Origin: Chionoecetes opilio
Lineage: Eukaryota; Arthropoda; Malacostraca; Decapoda; Majidae
Assembly: GCA_016584305.1 (NCBI GenBank)
Contig: JACEEZ010022969.1
Location: forward strand, 60,001 to 124,000
Length of the DNA: 64,000 bases
Reading direction: 5' to 3'
A model generated the notes under the pieces. That model was given only the letters and a program-made list of their open reading frames with translations, was not told where the DNA came from and did no database searches. The translations under genes were made by a program, and so were the position numbers. Numbering within the stretch: position 1 is the first letter of the stretch; every line of letters begins with the position of its first letter. This document shows, one piece after another, positions 22,968 through 33,887 of the stretch.

Positions 22968-25395
22968 TCACTGGGGAATACATTTTTGTTGAGTTAGGTC
23001 TGACACTTGTTATTAAGTAAGTTTTGGGTGCTGAATCCAAAACTGATCTCAGTTTTTCTCTATCACGTCAAGTTTTTGAACTGTAGGATTTTCGTTTTCT
23101 TAAAAAATATGAAAAATACTGTACATAACAGTAACAGTGCTTATTTTATAAAAAGTTGCAAATGTTAACATACAATGAAAAATGAAAGAAATAGGCATGA
23201 ATAGAATGTTTATTTAACATTATCATGTTTTTAGAAAGGATAAGGCTATAATTGTGTGCAGGTTAAGGTAAAAATTTACGTTTGTTGCTTTGTCTGGAGT
23301 GCTCAACTTGAGGACTATCGCGTTTGATGCTCCAACAATAGTCAGCCATCATATGCACATCCCATCTACCCTGGTAACGTTCTTCCATAACCTTCAAATC
23401 TTGGTGAAATCGTTCACCTTGCTCGTCGCTAGCAGCACCAAGATTTTCCGGAAAGTTGGCAAGATGGCTATGCAAAAAATGTACTTTAATACTCATGTTG
23501 CAACCAAGCGCTTTGTAGCTCTCCAATAGTTTCTGAACAATTTCTGTGTAATTACTTGCACGTGTATTTCCAAGAAAGTTCTTGACGACGTCTTTGAATG
23601 ATAGCCAAGCATTCTTTTCAAGGTCTGACATAGTACCGTTGAAATGTTCATCTTTGATGAGCTGTCGAATTTGTGGACCATCAAACACACCGGCCTTGAT
23701 TTTTTCAATTGACAGTCCAGGAAATGCCATGATGATGTACTTCAAACAGTCGCCATCAGTTGACAATGCTTTTACAATTGTTTCATGAGACCTAGTTTTA
23801 TGTGCAGAGGTGGGAATATTATTTTCTTCCTGTCAACAAGTGGCTCATGTACAATGTTAGGATCTCCAGGTTTAAGATCAGATCTCGGAGGCCAATTCGT
23901 CTGAACCCAATGCTTCTCTCGAGCTCTGCTAACCCACATACAGAGAAAGCAGGGATACTTTGTGTATCCACGTTGTTGACCAAGAAGGAAGGACACCATT
24001 TTAAGGTCAACACAGATGATCCAATTGTGTTTGTCATATTGCAATAACTCAATGACTCTTTACATCTCCATATTCTTCACGAAGACAGACCGAATGCCCA
24101 ATAGGGACTGCGCCAAACAAATTGCCATTGTGTAGAAGGACACACTTCAAGCTCCGCTTTGAGCTATCAATAAACACATCGCCATTCATTTGGATTGTAG
24201 ATTGAAAGCCCTAATTCCTTCAGTAAACCAGGAATGTTATGGCAAAACACAAAACCGCTGGCACTTCGAAAGTACTGCAGAAATGTACTTTCTCTGGTTC
24301 GAAAGTATGATACCTTCACTCCTTGTTCAAATATGTTTTTCTCGTTCAGTCTTGATGCTAGTATTTCTGAAGCTTTTTTGGATAGGCCCAAATCACGTGC
24401 TAAATCATTCAACTCGTGCTGATCAAATCCCCTACGAACTGAATCCTCGTGAATGTCAAAATCTGCATCATTGCTGTCACTGCGTTCTTCAACATCACTC
24501 AGATCTTCTGGAATCTCAGCTGAATGAGGCATTGGTCTTATAGCTGACGGTAGATTAGGATATTCTATTTTACTTTTGTTTTTCTTGTTAAATCCTGATG
24601 TTTTCACTAAACAAAAGTAACAGTCTGTAGAATGATCTTTTTGCTCTCGCCAAACCATGGGGATACCAAATGCCAACTTTTCACGTGTTCCTTTGGTCCA
24701 CATCCGTAATCTCTCGACACACTGCTTGCACACTTTGTGAGGGGCCATAACTTGTCTTGATCACCGAGTTTCACTTTAAAATATGCGAAATATGCTTGTT
24801 TGACAAATACGCTGATGCTTGCCCTCTGACTTGGAATGGTGAAACTACCACATATATAGCAGAAGGAGTCAGGGTTGTTTAGGCATTTACGACGAGACGT
24901 AGCAGGAGCAGACATGATCTGAAACAAAAGAAATATATACCTATCTAAATAAAACACTAAGCTGGAATAGTTACAAGCTTTGAAAACAAAAAAAACAGCA
25001 TAAAACGAAATATAAATTACAATGGTATGTTGTTACAAGGTTAAGAGAAAAGCAATAACAAATCCTCCTAGTTCCTACTATCCTAGCTTTCTGTTTGCAG
25101 ATATTGATAGTACTGACCTATTGGGAGCTGCACACACCTCTCACCGCACTGTATTAATTGTAACTGCACAAACAAGTTGCCACATAGCTCTCGACGAGTC
25201 AAATCGTAATCAGCTGGCAAGTTTTACTACAGCTCACAAGTGGAATTTTGCTTATCTGGAGGGTAAGCTGTGGAGAAAAAACTTGGCGTGCTAGAAAAAA
25301 ACTGACTACAGATTTGGAATCAGCATGCCAATTTTAGTCTAAATAAGCTCAAAAATCTAACTCAACAATTTTTTTTTTTCAATTTGTTCCCCAGT
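22968..25395 (-). mobile_element. TIR DNA transposon inside the Helitron
   Basis: The inverted ends are ACTGGGGAATACA at the left and the complement of ACTGGGGAACAAATTG at the right. Both continue, with a length difference in an A/T run, to TTTGTTGAGTTAG. ATAAT is present on both sides (22963-22967 and 25396-25400) and occurs once in the uninterrupted Helitron end, so it is a likely 5-bp target duplication. The internal gene reads on the minus strand. The superfamily is not clear to me. Confidence 0.8.
23263..24915 (-). pseudogene. Decayed transposase-like gene of unfamiliar class
   Basis: Read from ATG at 24915 down to 23263, the gene needs frame changes near 24730, 24165 and 23770. Pieces in order: an N-terminal zinc-binding stretch (DSFCYICGSFTIPSQR, then KVCKQCVERLRMW and DCYFCL); an acidic linker; ESTFLQYFRSASGFVFCHNI; ICVDLKMVSFLLGQQRGYTK followed by CFLC; and SDEQGERFHQDLKVMEERYQ followed by GRWD and MMADYCW. 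I recall this family as multi-copy uncharacterised proteins in arthropods and other animals. The spaced acidic residues (VDLKMV Asp, SDEQGE Glu), CxxC pairs and enclosing inverted repeats suggest a DDE-type transposase, which is inference. A pyrimidine tract with CAG just before the ATG looks like a splice acceptor. It is not functional as given. Confidence 0.7.
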
Positions 25396-26782
25396 ATAAT
25401 ATAAGCGAAAGTCTGTGTCTGGCTGTCCGCGATAGGTGCCGCCCCCGTTGCGGAATTCCATCATATGTCACAGTTTTGGAACCAGCTCGACCAGGGGAAG
25501 GTTTTTTAAGCCCACTTATGAGATGATCCGATCACTTTTTTTTTCTTTTCTTTTTTTAGCAGCCTATTAGCGAGAATTGTGAAAAAAAAATGTAGGATGC
25601 GAGAATTGAGGAAACCTTGATGTAGGGTAATGGGTAATGGGTGAGTGAATGGGTGGGGTGATTGGTAATGGGTGTGGGGTGATGGGTGAGTGAATGGGTG
25701 GGGGATGATGGGTTGGGGGTGCAGGGTGATGGGTGAGGGAATAGGTGGGGGGTGATGGGTAATGGGTGAGTGAATGGGTGTGTGGTAATGGGTGAGTGAA
25801 TGGGTGGGGGTGATGGGTAATGGGTGAGTGAATGGGTGGGGGGAATACATACATTTCTACATCCATGATTTCAGGAAAGTTAGAAGGGGCTATCTGGAAA
25901 GTCTGTTTGGTGGGCCTTCGGCCCACCAACCACAGGTGGTGGGCCGAAGTCCCACCAATAGCCCTAATGGGTGAGTGAATGGGTGGGAGGTGATGGGTAA
26001 TGGGTGAGTGAATGGGTTGGGGGTGATGTGAATGGGTTGGCGTTGGCATTCCTACATCCATGATTTCAGGAAAGCTAGAAGGGGCTATCTGGAGAGTCGT
26101 GTTTTGGTGGGCCTTCGGCCCACCAAGACAGGTGGTGGCCAAAGGCCACCAATAGCCCTCCGCAGGAGCTAGCCAAAAAGGCCGCCGGAGGTTGGCTTTG
26201 CGGCTAGTACGCCATAAAATGCATAATACTTCAAAATGTTGAATTTAAATGGTGAACAGCTTCGTCTTGTACCTACGTATATTGCGCCCTATTTTAATAT
26301 GACTCAAATTTACTCCATAATATGCAAAACCTGTGCTACGGATCTTCCATAACGGTCGGACCATCCATACCGCCCTAGAGTGTGATATTTGGTCCGAGTG
26401 ACAGCCCGCATCGTCTGTTTGTTTACATGCACCGAGTTCTGCGCATGCGCTGGACCAACCGGCACAGCGGATCTTCTGTAACGTCACACCGGCTTACGAA
26501 AAGTGCCTCCTCAGTTAACAGAAACTGCAAGCTGCTGCAAGCTGACTTATGGCGGCCTGCTCACCAAAATTCGCCTATAAGGGGATTTCTCCTCTCAAGT
26601 CAGGTTGGGTTACATAACCAATGTCCAGATTAGGTTAGTAAACTAGCGTCTTGTCGGTCCTTGTGCGAGACAGGATCAGGAAAGTACTGGTGTGTGTGTG
26701 CGTGCATGCGTGTGTGCGTGGCTGGTTGGTGCACGGTTGCGTGTACTATAATATTTATAGTCGCCATGTTTTGTGGTGACAG

Positions 26783-27050
26783 GCGTATGTGTGGTGCGTG
26801 CTGGGCGTGCACAGGGTGGGCTACGTGATGATCTGCTACGGGGTGTGCAGCGCCCTGTGCTCCATCACCGTCAGTCCGCTGGCCAAAGTGGTGGGCCGCA
26901 CGCCCCTCTTTACCATGGGCGCCGTCATCAATGTAGGCGTCATCATCACTCTGATCTGGTGGCGGCCTCACCACGACGACACGGCCACCTTCTTCCTGCT
27001 GGCCGGCCTGTGGGGCGTGGCTGACGTCGTATGGATGACACAAAGCAATG
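26783..27050 (+). CDS. UNC93-like copy A, fifth visible exon
   Basis: The acceptor is GGTGACAG ending at 26782 and the donor is GTACGT at 27051. It starts in phase 0, with 89 codons plus one base. It encodes VLGVHRVGYVMICYGVCSAL, a conserved block with VVGRTPLFTMGAVINVG, and FFLLAGLWGVADVVW. The frame is open. It differs from copy B at 12 codons, all of them amino-acid changes. Confidence 0.93.
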
Positions 27051-27330
27051 GTACGTATACACCAACACTCATACGACCGTGTTACTTAACGTGAAACCAC
27101 TTTTAGGTTAGGCAAGAAAAACACAAACAGGACTGAATTATAACAGACCAGAGTAACTAAACTAACCATCACACAGTCACTGCCTATAGACACACGAACT
27201 GTCACATAAACAGTTTCTATCCACGGACTAACTCATGTACAGGATATCTTACTGATAACCTATTTTAGATTAGGCAAGTAAAACACAAACATGATTTAAT
27301 TCTAACAGACGACAGAGTGACTAAACTAAC

Positions 27331-27720
27331 CAGTAAGCCCTCGATAAACCGAACTTCGTTAAACCGAACGCCGTGTTGCCTTCGAACAAGCCTCTGATAT
27401 ATTAAACTATCTCGGCATATGTGGCGATTGGTCAGCTGACCGAACGTGTTGGCCGCATGAACACGTGCGTCTCAGTTTACAGTCAGTCCTCATTGTGTGT
27501 GGACTTCTCCATTGGACTACCTTGTACAAAGTTATATTTTACTCTACAGTACGGTACATACAGTTTAACTTGTTTGAACACGTATGACCGAACGACGCCT
27601 CTCATAAACCGAACTATGTTCGCTTCATGAGGCGGGCAACCGATCATCCTATAAACCGAACTATCGGTTATTGCGATCAACCCTTCCCTCCAATTGGTAC
27701 GGTTTATTGAGGGTTTACTA
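27331..27720. mobile_element. Pogo/Tigger-like MITE, copy A
   Basis: The left end CAGTAAGCCCTCGATAAACC and the right end, complement of TAGTAAACCCTCAATAAACC, are inverted. The partner in copy B (60131-60538) has intact CAGTAAACCC ends flanked by TA. It lies in the last UNC93-like intron and is non-coding. Confidence 0.82.
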
Positions 27721-27806
27721 TATCACAGTCACTGCCTCTCTTATCGACACACCAACAGTTACATTAACCATTTCTACAGACTAACTCTCATGTATCTCTT
27801 CCGCAG

Positions 27807-28072
27807 CATTCCACGGGGTAATCTTCCCAGGGCGGACCGAGGCTGCCTTCAGTAACCTCCGCCTGTGGAAGTCGCTAGGGTACATCATCTCCTCCTCCAC
27901 CAGTAGCCTGCTGTGCGTGGACGCCAAGATCATCCTCCTGCTGGTGTTCATCGTCATAGGCATGGCGGGATACCTCCTCATCGAGATTATGGAGAGGTTC
28001 GGAGGTCTCAAGAAGGACAGTGACGGAAATGTTGTTCCTATTGACAAGCTTGTTATGGATGTTGTTTCCTAA
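27807..28072 (+). CDS. UNC93-like copy A, terminal exon
   Basis: The acceptor is CTTCCGCAG ending at 27806. Two bases complete an Ala codon, then 87 codons and TAA at 28070-28072. It encodes FHGVIFPGRTEAAFSNLRLW, LGYIISSSTSSLLCV, KIILLLVFIVIGMAGYLL, EIMERFGGL and a hydrophilic C-terminal tail. The frame is open. Confidence 0.92.
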
Positions 28073-28172
28073 ATAATGGTGTACGAGGGTTGATCAGTGG
28101 TAGCGGGTTGGGTTCGTTTTAATTCCTAATCAATTCGTTATCAATTCGCATTTATTCGTATATATTTTTTGA

Positions 28173-28178
28173 AATAAA
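28173..28178 (+). promoter_or_regulatory. Polyadenylation signal AATAAA of copy A
   Basis: A canonical AATAAA about 100 bases after the stop codon. At the matching place copy B reads AATAAG (near 60982), so the signal is lost or mis-sequenced there. Confidence 0.6.
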
Positions 28179-29803
28179 AGTGTATGATATAAATATGGAA
28201 TAATAATTATTAATAAACTACATAATGATTGTTGGTAATGTGGCTCAGTGTTAGCGGCTGGGGTTCGTATTTTTCGTATTGGACCCGTTTACTCTACTTA
28301 AGGTAACGGTAGAATGGAAATCTTCAAGCCTCATATAATAGGGCAGTGATACTGATTTTTCTATGTGAACAGTATTTTTGATGATACAGCTAATTTAAGT
28401 ACAGGAAGATTTATGCGCTCATAAACGACTGGCGCCATGTTGTGACGTCACCGACTCGTCTGCTACAGACCAGCTGTCAACCAGCCGCCCCACTTGCATT
28501 TCCCTACTACCTACTACACCAACTTGTATTACCCCTACTACCGCAAGATGACCAGTAATCCTCCTTCAAGTGATGTGGTAGGCTTTCACTGTGCTTGTGA
28601 ATAAATAAGTTGTAGTTTATAAGGAATATTTGGATAGATAGGGATGAGTGGACCATGGCACCAGGCAGTGATGACTTTTGGCATCGCAACTCCTTATAGG
28701 GAGCTCAAATGAACCTGCAATGACATGTACAGCTAGACAGATAGACTAACTCATAGAAGAACAGGTAGAATGAGATATATGGCTTTATTTCTCCCCATAA
28801 GCATGCAATGAATACCCAGCTAACCATCACCGACGGGCCAAAGTAGGCATTATAATGGCGGCCGCCAGCGGCAAATTTTCCTCCAACAGCCCTCCGAAGG
28901 CCCGCTGGTGTATTTTCAGACGGGAAAATTTACTATATTGAAAATCAATGTACAGAATTTGAAAAATTTAATATTTCAATGTGTAAACATTTTGAAAAAA
29001 CAGTTATATAATGATATTGATGTAATTTTACATCAGTGGTGCTAAGCAGCGGCAACTTTACGTAAATCCCCCGGAGACCCGCTGGTGCGTATTGGAATGG
29101 GGTAAATATTAATTTCATATTATATATATTAACACAATAATATACATAGTATCTCAATATTGGTACCATCATTATTATTAGGCCTGTTGAAACTATTAAG
29201 AATTTTTATAGAAGATTTTATAGTAGTTTATAGAAATGATCATATTGCAGGTTATTTCAAATATTTCCAGCATAATCAGCAACACCCAGAGTTACATAGA
29301 AATAAAGATGAGACACATAGGAAGGAGTTTACATGGAGAACTTCATCAGTTAGAGACAATGTGTACAGTGTCATATAGAAATAACATTTGATTAACCGAG
29401 CAAAGATGCCGGGATAAGTAACAGATCGACAGGACCATATTTTCCCTTATTTCAATAATTTCCAACATATTATCAACATGTATCAATACCCAATGGGTCA
29501 CCTAATAAAGAATAGATGTAGATGATGGAGTTAACATGGATAATATCATCAATTAGAATAGAATATTATTTGAAATTATTTTGCAGCCATCAATGCACTA
29601 CACTGCCAGACGTACGATAGCCAATACAAATGGTTAATAATCCACAAAAGACCTAAAACGGCACCCTTAACCACTCTATAACATAATGAAAACTGAGTTA
29701 ACATGCATTAAAATTAACTTTCATTATCGTAACGAAACAGATTGAATAATATAAATAATTGCACTACGACACGTTATATTGAGGAATTCCCTTGCAGCGT
29801 TGA
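28179..29803. other. 3' flank of copy A, no gene seen
   Basis: AT-rich DNA conserved in copy B (60990-62569), with no open frame that I recognise. It contains two related GC-rich words (about 28890-28910 and 29065-29090: CCGCTGGTGYRTATT) and a TGACGTCA at 28443-28450. Confidence 0.6.
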
Positions 29804-29943
<140 letters not shown>

Positions 29944-30029
29944 AAAAATCACGTAAAAGAAAAACAAATAAAGAAAAACATTAAAAACTCACTTAGTACA
30001 AAAAAACTACAAAAAATGTGTACCTATAT

Positions 30030-30210
30030 AGGATGGCGAAAGTCAAGCCGAGTCTGTCGATTCCTTTCCTTTGTGCCTAAGAGGATCCAGTACTTTTCCT
30101 CGAGCGGCCAGACGTGATCAGATCTCCTGGATGCCCTACCCTTGCCTGCCTTCCCGCCACTTCCAACAGACCTTCCTTGGCCAGTCCTTTGTGATGTAAA
30201 AAAAAAAAGA
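30030..30210 (+). mobile_element. Possible LINE- or SINE-derived 3' tail
   Basis: The end TTGGCCAGTCCTTTGTGATG followed by an A run (30174-30209) matches the last bases of the jockey-like LINE (TTGGCCAGATCCTTGTGATG). The preceding 150 bases do not match that LINE. It could be a SINE that borrowed the LINE 3' end, or a diverged subfamily. Confidence 0.4.
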
Positions 30211-30539
30211 CAGGTTTGAGTCCCGGTAAAGTAACCCTCATCCAAGGTCCTGTCTCCGTTTTCCTTAATTAACCTGAAATAACCTGAAATAACCTACAAT
30301 AATTCGTCGTATCTGAGAATCTTCGGTCAAATCTTCGGTCAAATCTTCGGTAATTAAGGTTTTTTTCTCTCTTATTTCCTGTTCTTTTTTTTCTACGAAT
30401 TTTAGTTTGTTGCCTAATTGTTGTCCTTGCCTTTTCCTCGAGTTTTTAAGGGTAAATTTTTTTTCACCTTGTGGATTTGGTGATGAAGTATTGATGGTGG
30501 TTTGTGTGGCTTCCTGGGACACCAATTAAGTACGGGTGA

Positions 30540-30870
30540 ATAATAACAAAAGGACGAGGAAGACAAGGAGGAGGAGGAGGAGGAGGAGATAATGTGACAC
30601 GACTAAAATATCACATCAGAATCAGACGTACAATTAATGGACGAAAAATGGATTAATAATTAATCAAATCATAGACGCTGTGAATATGTTTTCTATGTTA
30701 GTGACAGCCAACCATTCTAAATTGTAATCAAAGAGAACCATTCAAAGATGTAACCAAAGAGAACCATTCAAAATTGTAACCAAAGAGAATTAACCTTAAA
30801 TAATAATTGTTATTGATTGCATAAAAGAAACTTGGGGAAACTTGTATTACCAAATACTGGAAGTTTTTGT
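30540..30870. other. No gene seen; GGA run and short direct repeats
   Basis: Contains a short GGA run (30568-30589) and four imperfect copies of a CAAAGAGAACCATTCAAA-type unit around 30730-30790. No recognisable gene. Confidence 0.6.
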
Positions 30871-30871
30871 A

Positions 30872-30962
30872 AAAGTGTTGTTCCGGTACCGTGTGTGTAC
30901 ACTACAACCATGGGGCCTCTACTGATACCGCAGCGCAGGATTGCGATACATGTCAGGTACCC
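30872..30962 (-). repeat. Inverted fragment of the upstream duplicated block
   Basis: About 90 bases are the reverse complement of 346-437 (and of 39648-39740), with scattered mismatches. This third, inverted copy shows that part of the block is an interspersed repeat in its own right. Confidence 0.8.
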
Positions 30963-31160
30963 TTGTGCAGGGACGTGTCACACCGCCATGTTTCACTTAC
31001 TGACATGTTGGAGTATTATGTCCCATTTAGTGCAGCAGATAATCATAACAATTGTGCAAATTATGACTAAAGCATGAAATTTTTACCAGTTTTAGTACAT
31101 ACCATAAGGTTCATTTTCAGATCGGGAGGTAAGTCAGATTTGACCTCTGAGGATAGTGTG

Positions 31161-31173
31161 AGGTCAATGACCT
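31161..31173. promoter_or_regulatory. AGGTCA-A-TGACCT palindrome, left arm
   Basis: A perfect inverted repeat of the nuclear-receptor half-site AGGTCA with one spacer base, the consensus shape of an ecdysone-receptor IR-1 site. Imperfect relatives follow at 31337-31349 (one mismatch) and 31491-31503 (one mismatch). Receptor binding is inference; a transposase-binding motif is the plain alternative. Confidence 0.6.
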
Positions 31174-31589
31174 CAATTACATTGAAATTGTCATTTTTTC
31201 ACGATTCTGGTGCAGTTTGTCTGTTTTGGGAATCATTAAAAAGGTATGTTGCCATGTGTTGGTCCCTTTATCTTCTGGAGAGCCTATTTATACATAATCA
31301 CAGGATGCAACCCTGACTGAAAAAGTGTTTTAAATGAGGTCAGTGACTTCAGAAAACAAATTTATTGAAATACACATTTAGGTTATTGGGGTGTCCGGAA
31401 CAGCTTGCATGAAATCGTGTTGTAAGATCATCTGTGCAACCTTAATGTTCAATGTGCACTGAACATAGTCTATAAGCTTAAAGTACAGTGAGGTCAGTTA
31501 CCTCAGACACATGTATAGTACATACCGGTACATGTAATACACACACATTATCCATATAGACGCATAAATATAAAGGTGTCTGATTGCAC

Positions 31590-33454
31590 CTAACAGTCTC
31601 CCGAACATGCACATAATGCAGTGCACTTGAGTGCAGCCTTGGTGCACTTGCAGCGGCCGGTACATCCATTCTTGCAGCCGCAGTGGATCAGTTCGTGGCA
31701 AGATTTTGATGCCTCTGGCAGTGTCGTCCAAAGAGGCTGCCACCCAGAAGCCTCCTTTGTCCAGCCCCAGTCAGATGGGATTGGTAACTCTGGATTCAGG
31801 ACCAGAGTTTGGTTCCAGCAGTAGCCCTGGAGAGATGCACGCTTGATGTGCTGCTGGAGTGCTGCCTGCTTTGGGGGAAGGTTTTCTAGAGCCCTAGACT
31901 TGTGTGCGAAGAGCTGTTTCCTAGCATCGTTCACTTCCATGGTGTCACTGGTGCGGTCATACATCAGCACTACGAAGCGCTCCAGCAGTGACATTGACTC
32001 TTCACTCACATCATTTGGCATGCGTAAGAGTTATTCAAAGGCATCAGTCACCTGTGAGAACACTTTCCAAGTATCCCAGGCAGTCTTCTAGGCATCTAGG
32101 CATCCCTAGGCATCCCTAGGCTGAACAGTGTGTCAATCAGACCTCTGCTCCTGGTCACAGCGTGAATCTTGAGGGACAAGTAGAGTGGGAGTAGGATTTC
32201 TCTCTCGCGGCTGTGGCGCACTGAGGTTGACTCCACACTGCGTGCATGCTTTACACTGTTGAACACCAGTAGCTGCGATACTGTAAGAGCACCTGTTGTG
32301 GTGCTTGTGTTGGCCAACTTAGTCTGGTGCTTGATGTTCGCCCCATCGAGGATCATGTTCACCAGAGCAAGGAGGGCGGGTGTCACAGAATCTTTCTGGC
32401 AGTCAGCGTGGAACGCACCATCAAAGGTGAACCTGGTCTGAAACATTTCTCTACGTACTACCTGTGCTGCTCTTACTAGGTGCATGGCATCACTGTCATG
32501 ATCATAGGCCTTCTTCAGGGCGGGACCTATATCTTTCTCAAACAAGAGAAGTGTGTCTCGGCCCTGAGAATGGGCTCTCAGATCAGGAAGCACAGAAAGA
32601 AGTCTGTCCTTCAGTCTGGTTGTGTGTATTCTGTTGGTTACCGTGGCACCCAGCTGCTCCAGTCTCGTCTTGTAGAGGTTAGCCACGTCAGAGAGTTTAA
32701 ATACAGGGGCATTGTCCTCATCTGCATGCATGTCCTCCATGAATACCACCAGCTCAGCAAAGGCTATGCCATGCAGACGATCCGCATCCTCGTCCTTGGG
32801 TGCGGCTGGTCTTATTTTATTGTATAATGCACGGAGACAGTTGCGATGGTATTTTGCTTCGATGGCAATCATGTCTCCTGCAGACAGCTTGGCCAGCAGT
32901 TCAGTGTCCCCCAATTCAGTGGCACATCTCCGAACGTTCTTGTCAATTTCCTTTGTAGCTGCTTCGTGCAAGTCTGCAGTGCCAGCTGGCTTATTGCAGA
33001 AGAAACAGATAGGCTCGGTTGACTGTGGAAGCCTGTGGGCAGCTGCTGATCGTGTGTGCACAGTTGGAGTACCGGTACTAGATTGCTGTCCTGGAGCTGA
33101 TTCTGCTCTGCTCTGCTGGTCAAACATTTTTTTGTTAAACTTTAAACGACATTTCTTGTGCCACTGAGCACTGTGTGTCCTCAAGGTAGCTTCTACGCCA
33201 TCGCCATCATCCAGTCTGTTCACGTTGAGTTCCATTGGCATGTGCCGAAGTCCCTTGAACGGGAGGAGGTCTTCTGTCAATGATGCATAGCCACTACCAC
33301 TCGGTTTCATGGTTGATCTTAGTGGGCACTGCAAAGGTTCATCTGTCTCTGCTTGGCAAAGAATACAAAGCTCCCAGTTAGTTCTTGGGGGTGGTCTTGA
33401 TTGCTTGGACGTAGAGGGCTGGGCTGGGTCTATGAGGATATGACGCTTTGCCAT
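31590..33454 (-). pseudogene. CXC-domain transposon gene, internally deleted
   Basis: The N-terminal part starts at ATG 33454 (MAKRHILIDPAQPSTSK) and runs to 32096. It has two zinc-finger-like modules, each a CxxC followed by HxxC (ELCILC with HKKC; ICFFC with HRNC). After a gap at 32022-32095 filled with three TCTAGGCATC-like repeats, a second frame (32021 to 31590) gives the C-terminal part. This contains YDRTSDTMEVNDARKQLF, SDWGWTKEASGWQPLW, and a cysteine cluster CGCKNGCTGRCKC, LKCTALCACSGDC that fits a tesmin/TSO1-type CXC DNA-binding domain. I recall multi-copy uncharacterised animal proteins with these ends and a longer middle, so the centre has been lost here. It is probably the transposase or DNA-binding protein of the enclosing element. 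Confidence 0.7.
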
Positions 33455-33591
33455 AGTGACGATCAGGTCTGGGGTGCTTGTATCTTGGCTTTGATAATCA
33501 GGCAGGGAATCCTGCAACACACAAGTTCAACAATTGTGTTAGTACCAGCCACCACAGTTTACATTCATTGGCATCAATATTTGATATGTTG

Positions 33592-33604
33592 AGGTAATTG
33601 ACTT
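33592..33604. promoter_or_regulatory. Degenerate AGGTCA-type palindrome, right subterminal
   Basis: AGGTAATTGACTT, two mismatches from the AGGTCA-n-TGACCT motif found at both ends of the element. Confidence 0.4.
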
Positions 33605-33759
33605 CTTACTGTCCTCAGAGGTCAAAGCTAGACACCTGTAAATAATTACCAACGCTGTGTGGAATGACACTTTTATTGGAACACAAATGCATGGTTTGTA
33701 CATCATAAACATGTTTACCATTAACCAATGACGCCAAACAACAATATTTTGATACTTTG

Positions 33760-33772
33760 AGGTCATTGACCT
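33760..33772. promoter_or_regulatory. AGGTCA-T-TGACCT palindrome, right arm
   Basis: A second perfect IR-1 palindrome, in the right inverted repeat at the position mirroring 31161-31173. Confidence 0.6.
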
Positions 33773-33887
33773 CTCACGGTCCTCAGAGGTCAAATCTGCC
33801 TTACCTCCCGATCTGAAAATGAAGCTTATGGCATGTACTAACACTGGTAGAAATTTCATGCTTTAGTCATAATTTGCACAATTCTTA

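Larger units (their letters stand above)
22953..26207 (+). mobile_element. Helitron carrying a nested DNA transposon
   Basis: It starts TCTATCTATAATAAT and ends CTTTGCGGCTAG, inserted between A (22952) and T (26208). Copy B retains the empty site near 58997 (ATTTGAAA-CACGCC). The right part (25396-26207) matches the Helitron at 13406-14078, including the minisatellite and GC-rich hairpins. The nested element at 22968-25395 splits its 5' end between the TCTATAATAAT and ATAATATAAGCG parts. Confidence 0.9.
22486..26495. repeat. Inverted pair of about 87-bp arms carrying GCGCATGCGC
   Basis: The left arm 22486-22572 and right arm 26409-26495 are inverted copies (AAGCCGGTGTGACGTTACAG at the left; its complement at the right), each with the palindrome GCGCATGCGC. 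Copy B has the same pair at 56581-56667 and 59207-59293. Without later insertions the arms are about 700 bp apart, which fits an old foldback element or MITE. Outer borders are unclear. Confidence 0.75.

Noticed and set aside
31590..33454. Functional host CXC-domain gene
   Set aside because: Enclosed by long inverted repeats, split by an internal loss and lacking visible introns within the coding part; transposon origin fits better.
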